Translations under genes and position numbers: made by a program
Source: Culex pipiens pallens
Lineage: Eukaryota > Arthropoda > Insecta > Diptera > Culicidae
DNA: 64,000 nucleotides
Direction: 5' to 3'
Assembly: GCF_016801865.2 (NCBI RefSeq)
Contig: NC_068937.1
Span: 2,294,001 to 2,358,000 of the forward strand
Part shown: piece by piece, positions 1 through 9,577 of the stretch
Layout of the letters: every line of letters begins with the position of its first letter
How positions within the stretch are numbered: position 1 is the stretch's first letter
The notes under the pieces: model-generated
What the model saw: the letters and a program-made list of their open reading frames with translations, nothing else
Told to the model about the DNA's origin: nothing
Databases searched by the model: none

Positions 1-1195
1 TTTTGAGGGCTATTGAGAAAAAATAGGTACACGGAAAAAAATTGCTGATTTTTTTATAATTTTTTTTCACTAATACTCAATTTCCCAAAATACGTATTTC
101 TTGGTTTTCGAGATTTTTTATGTGTTTTAGGGGACAAAAACAAAATATTTGCAGTTTTACGATTTAAAAAAAAAAGTGACCATGAGTGACCATTTCCAAA
201 AATATTTTTTTTCAAAAGTTCAGAAAATTTGCTTTAAAATTGTCTAAGAGACATTGAAGATTGGACCTCTGGTTGCTGAGATACAGCGGCCAAACAATCG
301 CTATTACGCCCTTTTGAAATGTTAGTCTTGGTTCAAAAAATTTCAAATTATTGTTTTCGAAAAGATCGGGAAATTTCACAATTGTTTCATATTTTAACAT
401 TGAAAATCGGACCATTAATTGCTGAGATATCGACATTAGAAAATGGTGGGTTGTTTGGGTGAGACTAAGGGAGCGTTCTTTTATTACGTAACGCAGTAGG
501 GGGGGGGGAAGGGGGTTGGAGGCCGTGTTACGCTCCATACAATTTTTTTAAAATTTGTTTGGAAATTTTGTTACGTGGGGGAGAGGGGGTCTAAAAATCC
601 GTTATTTTGCGTTACGTAATAAAAGAACGCTCCCTAAGAAAACTTAAATTTTCCTGTTTCTTTTTCTTTAAGCCGCTGTATCTCAGCAACCAGAGGTCCA
701 ATCTTCAATGTCTTTCAGACAATTTCATAGCAAATTTTCTGAACTTTAAAAAAAATATATATATTTAGAAATTTTTAGAAAACTCATGGTCACTATTTTT
801 AAAAATCGAAAAACTGCAAATATTTCGTTAAAATCAAACTTTCGGTGGCTATATCTTGAAAACGGAGCCCTTTATCAAAAAATCTGTAAAGTACTTCTCG
901 ATTGGAAATTTAATTTTACATAAATAATTGAGGTAAATTTTTTTATTGGGTTAAAATTTCGATTTTACCCAAAAATCACTATTTTTTCAAAAAATCGTAA
1001 CTCGGCGGCAGATTTTTTGACCATAATTCTCTATAGCTCAAAAGTTGCGGGTTTTGTCCCCTAAAACATATCAAAAAATCTCTAAAATCAAAAAATACGT
1101 ATTTTGGGAAATTGAGTTTTAGTGAATAAAAAGTCAATTAAAAAATCTGCAAATTTTTTTACCGTGTACCTATTTTTTTCTCACAAGTCCTCAAC
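1..1195. repeat. Family B fold-back repeat, copy 1
   Basis: Two oppositely oriented arms surround a spacer. The left arm (1-290) read in reverse matches the right arm (672-about 1195), including GCCGCTGTATCTCAGC at the inner edge and GTCCCCTAAAACA and CCGTGTACCTATTTT further out. The right arm keeps about 200 bp (roughly 845-1045) that the left arm lacks, so the arms have diverged by deletion. Further copies lie at 16.6, 22.2, 45.6, 49.1 and 59.2 kb. I see no coding capacity. The likely nature is a non-autonomous fold-back element or a dispersed repeat. The family name is mine. Confidence 0.75.
469..634. mobile_element. 166-bp MITE, PIF/Harbinger-like, TAA TSD
   Basis: Perfect 28-bp terminal inverted repeats (469-496 and 607-634) start GGGAGCGTTCTTTTATTACG. 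The element is flanked by TAA on both sides (466-468, 635-637). A 3-bp TWA duplication is typical of PIF/Harbinger elements, so that assignment is inferred from the TSD. It has no coding capacity. Removing it restores a 'gtgagactaagaaaact' string like the one at 49.18 kb, so the insertion sits in the spacer of the Family B fold-back. The interior carries G-runs of 10, 5, 5 and 5. Confidence 0.85.
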
Positions 1196-1264
1196 AATAC
1201 CTACAACTTTGCCGAAGACACCAAATTGATCAGAAAATTCACTCGTTTTAATATTTACGTAAGC

Positions 1265-1960
1265 TTATTTACTATCCAGATTTCTACTACACTGAAAAAA
1301 ATATACTATTTTCAGTTATGAAAAATGTTATTAAACTTACATCCAATTGAAATACTGTCAAAGACAAACTTATGGGAAATTGGACGAAAATTGTCTTAAG
1401 AATCGATTCCCGCTATCGGTTTTTAAAAATTTTGACGTTTAGTCCACTTTTCAAAAAAACAGTTTTAGTAAATGATTTTTGTATTTTTTTAGGAGAGACA
1501 TACCATCCTGCATTTTTCGTCAGTCTTTTTGTAACATTTTAGGCTATTTCCTCTAAAATATGAAAGAAAATAATTCGTGACATCAATTTGAAATTTAACT
1601 TTGATTCTTAAAAATCAAAAAATCTCATACAAGTAGCGTGTATTTTTGTTTCAGTGTATTTTTTTCAGAAATCCCGTCCAATTTCCTACAAGTTTGTCTT
1701 TGAACACTTTTTGATACGATGCAACAGCTTCGAGATACAGTAATTTTTAAATTGCAAAATACAAAAATATTTAAATACCTTATGCCCTTCTTAAATGTTA
1801 TTTTCGAGTACTATTGGCACCATATATACAAAAATGACTTATATAGGCCTAGGATAACATGTCTAAAAAGTTTCATTGCAATCGGAGAGGGTACCACAAA
1901 AATTCCTGATTTGAGCTGGAATTGCTCTATATAATTATTTTACTCCATGCAAAATGTATA
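1265..1960 (+). repeat. Family C repeat, copy 1
   Basis: This shares long stretches with 29110-30075, for example around 'ccaatttcctacaagtttgtct', 'aatacaaaaatatttaaata' and 'catatatacaa'. It also contains the string near 1345-1385 that appears inverted near 29145-29190. It is AT-rich with frequent stops and no credible ORF. It is an uninterrupted paralogue of the 29-kb copy and so serves as the empty site for the insertion there. Confidence 0.65.
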
Positions 1961-2009
1961 TCAATTCTATGAATTTGAAACTATCAAGTTTAGTCCAACT
2001 CCCAAAAAA

Positions 2010-3260
2010 CCCGTTTTAATTAAATTAATTCTCAGCAAAAGCGTCCAGCGAGAGAGAGCGTCAAAACTTGGCCAGCACCAAAAGTTTCCGGTTATGACTA
2101 ATTGGTGCGTTTAGCTCTTCATAACCGGACCGGGGCCAGAAAAGTTTCTTCCCCCAATAAATTGAATCCCACTTCCCATTCGGGGTAAGCCAGCCAGTCA
2201 AGCTTTCTAATCGACTCTCCTCAAACACATATATTTCAAATATATTTCGAAAAACTCCCCCCTCGAAAAAAAAGAGGAGAGAATCAAGTCAGACCACATT
2301 AAGCTCTCGCCGAAAAACTTTCTCGTCTGGCACAAAAGTCTCATCCTGCTCGCTTTTCAAAATTTGAGCCATAAATTTCTCCCCAACCCCCGTTTCGGAA
2401 GTAATGTCATTCCACCACCTCTTTAAGAGCGCGCTAGAGATAGTGAAAGAAATTTAAAACTATCGATTTTATCAGGTGTGTGCGATGCACTGAAAATTTA
2501 ACCACAATATGAGCTCTCTCTGCGTGTGTGGCGGCAGCAGCTGTTCTTTGTCCGTTGTCACAATGCTGCTCTCACTAATGAGCTCTCACCGAGCTCTCAC
2601 GCGCGAGATTGAAACTTTTGTTCGCCAAATTTCCACGCAAAAAAAAAGCCGTTATATATCGATTTGCCCTTAACAGTGAAGTTGGAAAAAACTTGCATTT
2701 CAAATGTCGGTGAGAAAAAGTGTACTCTCATTCTCACCTGCTCTCATTCTCACTCGTGAGAGAGCGCGACTCGCGCTCTCTCTGTTTGGGTCAAAAAGTG
2801 GAATATGATGGATGAACCGTTTCCTCGAACTTTGCCATTGCCACTTTTTCTTTCTAGTGTTTCTGCCTTGCTGCAAGGTTGCTGGTGGTCGGAAATCATC
2901 AATTTGATAAGAACCAGCTGAACGACGCGTGAGAGCGAGACGAAAGATCGAACTCATCAATCACTCTTCGAGAACGGGGAGGAACGGAAGGAACACGACC
3001 GGCATTTCGTTTTCACCCTCCATCGCGTTTTTATCGACACTCGATTTTTTTTCTGTCTTGGGATTTTTTCTTGGATTTTTTTTTCTTTTTGCTGAGCTGG
3101 TGGCGGCTTATTTCATGCCAAATTTGATTTGAGTTATGGGATAGTTGGGAACGGCTTTGGCCGTGTGCTGGTACATATGGAAACTATTTCCAGCGAAATT
3201 GAGTCGTTTAGTTAGAATTATTTGTTGCGTGGATGATGGACAGCCTGGGAAAACTTTTGA
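2010..3260. promoter_or_regulatory. GC-richer island 1, GAGA-rich
   Basis: This block is non-repetitive within the window. It is dense in GAGCTCTC, GAGAGAG and CTCTCTC motifs, mainly at 2510-2620 and 2720-2790. Such GA/CT strings are the sites bound by GAGA-factor or CLAMP-type proteins in flies, so the regulatory reading is inference. Short open frames here have no recognisable domain. I see no TATA box or splice pair that fixes a transcript. Confidence 0.35.
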
Positions 3261-4190
3261 AGCTTTGAAAAATAGAAATTTGTCTTGGAAATAAGGGAGA
3301 ATTTTAAATGTATTTTTACACTTTTATTATTTTGAATCAAAAAATCTTGAAACATTAATTTATCAAGTTCTAAACATTCAAAAACATTTAAATTTCTATT
3401 TTAAACATACAGTTTTTTATAACGAATTTTCATAGATTTTTTTTCTGTTCTTCAAAATTTCCCATTTTTTTGTTTGCATGCTTTTTTTGAATTATCGTCC
3501 CTTTATAAATAGAAAATTTTGATCAGTTTTTCCAAGTTTTACAGAATCATATTATTATGATTATAGTTATACCAATTTTTCTTAAAAAGACTAACCATTG
3601 GACCGTAAATTAGAAGTTTAGATTGAGACTATGTATTGCATGTCCCAAATAAACAATTACCATATGATAACTACCAAAAAATATTTTAAAAAATAGAACT
3701 ATTTATCAGTTGTACGAAAAATGTCTTCACATAGAAATTTGACCGTTTAAAAAATTTTAAAAGGTTGTTTGGAATATTCACAAACTATAAAATAATTAGA
3801 TTTTTTATGAAAATTATTCAAAGTTTTTAATTGTGAACTGTCCAAACCATTTGTGAAAAAGTAATAACTAATACCAACCATGTAATGACAATTTCTCAAA
3901 TAAATGTAATTTTCTATGGAAAATAGTATTCTTTACGTACTAATAATTTCAATAATCATATAATTTAAAGTACTTGAATGATTGTTGTTTATGCGAGATA
4001 TTTCTGTAAAAACCAAAAAATCAAATAAAATTCTGATAAATTTAATTTTATTTCCCTGTTTGTGGTTTTTTCTTTCGTTTAAAGAAAGTTTAGTTTTTGG
4101 GATATGCTCTAGAATTTCGAAATTTTTGAATGCCATTTGATATTTTATCACAAAAATTCAAATTCCAATAAAACATCTTTTTCATTTTCG
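3260..4190. other. AT-rich stretch without a gene
   Basis: Very AT-rich DNA with homopolymer A/T runs and stops in all frames. I see no TIR element, RNA gene or conserved domain. Confidence 0.5.
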
Positions 4191-4194
4191 AATT

Positions 4195-5790
4195 TTGAGA
4201 AAAAATCCGTTTTCAGGTTTCAGGCATTTCTAGATTATTTTTTTCGAAAAATGCATTTTTTGTAATTTGGAAATAACTTTTTTTTAAGCTCAGTATTTCA
4301 AAAATATCAATTTACTTGTTTTTATTCCTTTTATAAGGTTTCTCTTAAATCTGAAATTTAAAAATAAAAGGAGAAAGCAGACTTCACACAAATTTAATTT
4401 GTATACAATAAAAATTGAAAATACTACAAAACATTTTTCAGAATTTTATCATTTTTTAATGATGAATCGCGATTCATTTTATTTTTATAGACATGAATTA
4501 AAAAAAAACTAAAATATTGTTCAACAAAATTTCAAAAAATAATTTCGATTACATCACTAAATTTTCAATCGAAAATAATCTTAATTTTGTTTTGGTAAAT
4601 TGCCCGTTTAAATTTGTAGACTCTTTTAATTTTGTTTCAAAAAATGTTCAATTTTTATAACTTGAAAGTATCATTTTTCAAGCCCACTATTTCAAAAAGG
4701 CGTGTTTTGAACCCTTTGATGAGATTGATAGTGAACTTCTTTTTTTTTTTTTGTCAAATTACCCGTTTTCAAATTTCACGCATTTTTTCGAAAAAAAAGT
4801 ATATTTTTGTAATTTAAAAAAAATCAAGCCATCTATTTCAAAAAGACCAATTCTTAACCCTTTATAATGTTCCTCTTGAATCTAACATATATAAAAATGT
4901 TGAAAAAATAAAATTCATGAGTTGAATTGCTAAAAAAATTGAAATTACAGCAAATGATGAATTTCGGAAAAAAACTAAAATATCGTGTAGCAAAAATTTA
5001 AAAACCATTATTAGTTGTAGAATTAAATTTGCAATCGAAAATGATCTTAATTGCTTCTGGTTAGTTACGTTTTCAAGTTTCAACGCATTTCTAGTTTACT
5101 TATTTCGAAAAAGCAAAAAGGGCAACATTTCGTCGCCATCGTGCTAACTTGTCGTACGTGCATTTTGGGCCATATTGAGTTAAGAACGCCATTTTGTGCA
5201 GCTCACAATGCCTCACCTTTTGACCTTCACAGATCCCCAAAATTCGATTTCAATCCTGAGATATTCAACAAAAACCGAAAAAACTCCGTGCATTTTTGTC
5301 ACTTTACATATGAAAGTAGTTTCAATCTTGTCGTGCTATCTTGTCACTCCATGAAAATTGATGTAAGTGCGACAAAAGGCCAAAGGGATTTCAGGCCAGA
5401 AAAGTCAGGATGCGTTTGTCGCACGTACAAGCTAAACTACCGTAAACATTTGTAATTATAACTCGGGACTCCAGCAACCAACTTCAACCAAACTTTGGGA
5501 CAATGCACAGAATGGTCAGCCAAACAAAACGTGTTTGTTATTGTTTACATTGCGTGCTCTCGTTTTTGTATATTCAAGGTCAAACATCAAAACGCGTTTT
5601 TCTCGGAACGTCAAAATGGCGGGTGCGACATGATAGCACGACGACGTCGATTTAACCATTTCTTAAGTTTTCTCTTGAATCCAACATTAAAAAAAAGGTA
5701 AAATTAGAAGAAAACTTTACAAAAGATTAATTTGTTAACATACAAAGATTTCGAAAATACTACAAAACTTATTTTAAGAATTTATTCAGC
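4195..5790 (+). repeat. Degenerate tandem repeat interrupted by a MITE
   Basis: A degenerate unit recurs with the order 'cgttttcaggtttca.gcattt', 'tttcgaaaaa', 'tatttcaaaaag', 'aacccttta.aa.gtt.ctcttgaatc' and 'gaaaatactacaaaac'. Starts are near 4208, 4603, 4760 and 5066. The last unit is split: its first half ends near 5120 and its second half resumes at 'aaccatttcttaag' near 5655. That break supports the insertion annotated at 5139-5641. No coding capacity. Confidence 0.55.
5139..5641. mobile_element. About 500-bp TIR element (TCGTGCTA ends)
   Basis: Imperfect terminal inverted repeats begin TCGTGCTAACTTGTCG on the left and, read in reverse, TCGTGCTATCATGTCGCAC on the right. A third, internal copy of the motif (GTCGTGCTATCTTGTC) lies near 5330-5346. 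The true ends may reach a few bases further out, because the host repeat is broken between about 5120 and 5655. The open frame across 5051-5455 has no recognisable domain and crosses the element edge, so I do not regard it as a gene. Confidence 0.6.
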
Positions 5791-6240
5791 TATCAGTGTA
5801 AAAAAGTCCGTTTTTTCAGTGTACATATTTTTTTCTGAAAAGTCCTACCTACAACATTTGAGAAGACCATCGACCAAATCGATCAAAATTCTTTTCTCAA
5901 GACAGTTTTCCATAATTTTTTAATTCTTAAGAAAAGCTAACAAAATTACAAAATTGTCTTGTGACTTGTACGGAAAAATGAATGATTTTCATCAAATTAA
6001 TTTTGTAGCATTGAAAATTCAGGTTTGATTGAGAAATGAATCAGAATCAGATTTTTCAAATCATTTTCATTATTGCTATTATCAGATAGTCATCAGAATT
6101 TTAAGATGACGGTTTAGAATATTGATCAGTTTAACGTTAGCGAATATTGATTTCAACTGAAGCAATTTGCATGAATTTTCTTTCGTCTCAAATTTGACAG
6201 CATTATCATATGTTTACTCCCGTTTGACTGGCGTGATTCA
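5790..6240. other. AT-rich spacer
   Basis: AT-rich DNA with a Family C-like fragment near 5810-5850 and nothing else I can support. Confidence 0.4.
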
Positions 6241-7150
6241 TTACGAGTAGGCCATGACCACACAAGAAACTCCTCGATTATGCGACTAAACAAATCGCTC
6301 GAGCCAAGAGTTCTAGCGTTTCATGGCCAACTACAAAAATCACCCCAAACAAACAACTCTCGCGTAAAGAGAAACAATGAGAGAAAACCAGCACTCACTT
6401 CTCACGCTCTCTCTTTCTCACATCTCACCCCTCACGCCTCACCGCTCACACTTGCCATCTCTTTCCTCCCAAATTTTCTCACTTCTCACCCCCCACTCTC
6501 TCACGTCTCCCATCTCACCGGCACCGATGACGGCATTGGAAACTGTTGCTTTTTTTCACTCGCCTGCTCACTCTCTCACTCTTTCTCTCACGCTCATCTG
6601 CCGCCGCATCGCTCGACCCCGTCTCGCTCACTCCCGCTGTCCCGGCGTTTTATCTGGCGCATGCCTCCTAAAGTGGGTCAGTCCCCCCGCGTCAATGCGG
6701 GCAAACTAGTTTTCGGTGCGGATGCAACCTCCTCCCGAGCGCGCCATTATTTATCGCTACGGCTTTTGGGGGCTGACCCCTCGCTCCGCTCGCCCCTTCT
6801 TCTGGTAGAGGGAGCTTGATGCGAGCTTTTTTTCGATGTTTTTCCGACCCCGGCCTCGTCTGGTGGAGGGAAGGACCGGTGACCGTAAACAATTTGAAAA
6901 AAGCCTGCTGAGGTTCTAGTGCCGACGACGGAAAAAAGGACGAGGAGGAGGAGGACTTTAAGAGCGATTCGTGTTGTCATGGGAATTAATTTCAAAATTT
7001 GAAGCTGAAGGGATTGAAGAGTGGCACTTGAGAGGCGTTTGAGGTTATTGATCCATGTTTGCATAAATCTATGCATGATGATGATGATGATCGGAAAACA
7101 TCGACATCGAAATTGTGCTAGAATTGAGAAAGTAGATAATTTATCTGGAT
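6240..7150. promoter_or_regulatory. Island 2 with a CTCAC-rich array
   Basis: From about 6370 to 6620 the + strand is almost pure pyrimidine punctuated by A, with TCTCAC, CTCACC and CTCTCTC repeated dozens of times. On the other strand this is GTGAGAG/GAGAGAG. The 179- and 110-residue open frames here come from this low-complexity tract (Ser/His/Leu/Pro-rich) and show no domain. A short ATG/ATGATG run lies at 7076-7091. A GAGA-type regulatory element is the likely function, by inference. Confidence 0.4.
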
Positions 7151-7190
7151 GAATTGGAATTTGAACTGTTTTCTTGTTTTTCTTGTTTTA

Positions 7191-7286
7191 CAAAATGTCA
7201 AAATGTCAAAATGTCAAAATGTCAAAATGTCAAAATGTCAAAATGTCAAAATGTCAAAATGTCAAAATGTCAAAATGTCAAAATGG
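7191..7286 (+). repeat. 8-bp minisatellite (CAAAATGT)
   Basis: Eleven exact copies of CAAAATGT run from 7191 to 7278, then one variant, CAAAATGG. The array abuts the 9-bp array that follows. Confidence 0.97.
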
Positions 7287-7294
7287 CAAATTGA

Positions 7295-8105
7295 CAAAAT
7301 TGACAAAATTGACAAAATTGACAAAATTGACAAAATTTACCAAATTGACAAAATTGACATAATTGACATAATTGACAAAATTGACAAAATTGACAAAATT
7401 GACAAAAATGACAAAATTGACAAAATTGACATAATTGACAAAATTGACAAAATTGACAAAATTGACAAAATTGACAAAATTGACAAAATTGACAAAATTG
7501 ACAAAATTGACAAAATTGACAAAATTGACAAAATTGACAAAATTGACAAAATTGACAAAATTGACAAAATTGACAAAATTGACAAAATTGACAAAATTGA
7601 CAAAATTGACAAAATTGACAAAATTGACAAAATTGACAAAATTGACAAAATTGACAAAATTGACAAAATTGACAAAATTGACAAAATTGACAAAATTGAC
7701 AAAATTGACAAAATTGACAAAATTGACAAAATTGACAAAATTGACAAAATTGACAAAATTGACAAAATTGACAAAATTGACAAAATTGACAAAATTGACA
7801 AAATTGACAAAATTGACAAAATTGACAAAATTGACAAAATTGACAAAATTGACAAAATTGACAAAATTGACAAAATTGACAAAATTGACAAAATTGACAA
7901 AATTGACAAAATTGACAAAATTGACAAAATTGACAAAATTGACAAAATTGACAAAATTGACAAAATTGACAAAATTGACAAAATTGACAAAATTGACAAA
8001 ATTGACAAAATTGACAAAATTGACAAAATTGACAAAATTGACAAAATTGACAAAATTGACAAAATTGACAAAATTGACAAAATTGACAAAATTGGCAAAT
8101 TGACA
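7295..8105 (+). repeat. 9-bp minisatellite (CAAAATTGA), about 90 copies
   Basis: The 9-bp unit CAAAATTGA repeats about 90 times. The first 140 bp contains variants (ATAATTGAC, AAATTTACC, AAAAATGAC). About 70 near-identical copies follow from about 7438 to 8088. Because the unit is a multiple of three and lacks stops in several frames, it produces long artificial frames on both strands (Lys-Ile-Asp, Leu-Thr-Lys, Cys-Gln-Phe and Ile-Leu-Ser repeats). These are not genes. Confidence 0.97.
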
Positions 8106-8209
8106 TTAAAACTAAAACTGAAATAAAACATGAATCAAAAATTGTAAAAATATCAGCTGTTTTTTAACGAATAAAGCATTTCATTAAATTTCTATTGAAA
8201 TTAACATTC

Positions 8210-9208
8210 CAATAGTCAGATATAATCCCTCTCTTGTCGTGCAAATTCCTTCCAAGCTTATCCACTCTCATCGAAAAAGGGGGCTCGTCAAAATCGACTA
8301 AACTTTTTAATGCCCTCCTCCAGTTTTTTCGTCGTCGTCGTCGTCACCATCATCATCCCGAAATGCCGAAAACTCCTTCCATGAAAATCTCATAAACACA
8401 CACACACACAAGTTCACACACTAATGCAAAAAGTTGCCCATTTCGTACCAAAGTCACATCCTGGAAATCCTCCTTGCAGCAACAGCAACGGCTTAATCAT
8501 GTGTGTGTGTCTGTGCCTTATAATGTATACCTTCGTTTAACTGTTTCGAAAAATCCCACAAATTTTACGACTTCATAACAAACGGCACATTGACTTCTCT
8601 TCGGTTCGCAGGAGGAAGATGGGTGGCGATCCTCTTCCCTATAATCAAGCCACGTTTTTGGCACAGCAGAGTACACGCGTTCGGATTAAAAAGTTCTGCT
8701 GCCCCCTTAACTGGCGTTGACTTCACAGAAACAGAAGAAGAAGGAGACAGGAGGGTGAGGAAGGAGAATCCTTTCCGCAGAATGGAAACGCATGGTGGTT
8801 TGTGAGGAATGCCATGATTTTTCTTGATTAGTGTTTGAAAATGGTGTAATTTTTTTTAATCAAACTAAATTATTTTTTAGTTTTGCTTTTGAAAAATAGA
8901 ATTTGTGGAAAAATCTCTTGATTTAAAAAATAAATAAGAATTTCAACAAGAATAAAATTCAACTCAACTTCAAAAGATTCCTCAAACTTTATCAATCTCC
9001 CGCATAAGATTTTCCGCAGAAATCAAAAACTTTTCACCCGCCACACTTTTCCACGGTCCTTCGTCGATTGAGCTCGAGTCGAAAGTTTCCTCCCTTCTTC
9101 TTCTCCCATCAAGAGTTATAAAAATGTACACATAATTGCCTCATCCTGCGGTATTAACCCATCTCAAGTGGCTCCCCGAGTCTCGACTTGCGTCTCGAAA
9201 TCATCGCA

Positions 9209-9239
<31 letters not shown>

Positions 9240-9410
9240 GCGAAAGTTTCGCATTTCTTTCGGGGTCGGCCTTCTTCTTCTTGTTTTTTTGGGCTCGGAT
9301 TTCCCAGAAGGATTTTTTTTGTTCACTGGTTTTTATTTCGGGGGTTTTCCGAGTGCGTAATACGGAGTTGGTGGCGTCCTCGGCATGATTGCTGAACGTG
9401 GATTTTTGGT
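8210..9410. promoter_or_regulatory. Islands with CA repeats and triplet runs
   Basis: Non-repetitive, GC-richer DNA with a (TCG)n run at 8328-8345, short (CA)n tracts near 8397-8410 and (AC)n at about 9212-9240. The open frames at 8590-8805 and 9136-9395 are short, overlapping and low-complexity. An AT-rich gap of about 200 bp divides the island near 8820-9000. No splice or promoter signal fixes a transcript. Confidence 0.3.
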
Positions 9411-9577
9411 TTTAAAAGTAGTATAATTAGTAGAAATTAGTAATAAAAATAAAGTTATAAAAAAGTGAAAATTGCAAATCGTCTAAAAGGCCAGTTTTTG
9501 GTGAATCGAGACTAAATTGTCCGTTCTGATAAAAAAATGACCATTGATACGCAGTAAACTATTTTTAATATCACTTT

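Noticed and set aside
6280..6819. 179-residue + strand frame
   Set aside because: Its length comes from the pyrimidine-rich CTCAC tract. The peptide is Ser/His/Leu/Pro low complexity with no domain, and a second frame is equally open.
7149..8131. Long open frames of 222-325 residues on both strands
   Set aside because: They are the 9-bp minisatellite read in stop-free frames (Lys-Ile-Asp, Leu-Thr-Lys, Cys-Gln-Phe, Ile-Leu-Ser). Frames of equal length on both strands with no start context are artefacts of the repeat period.
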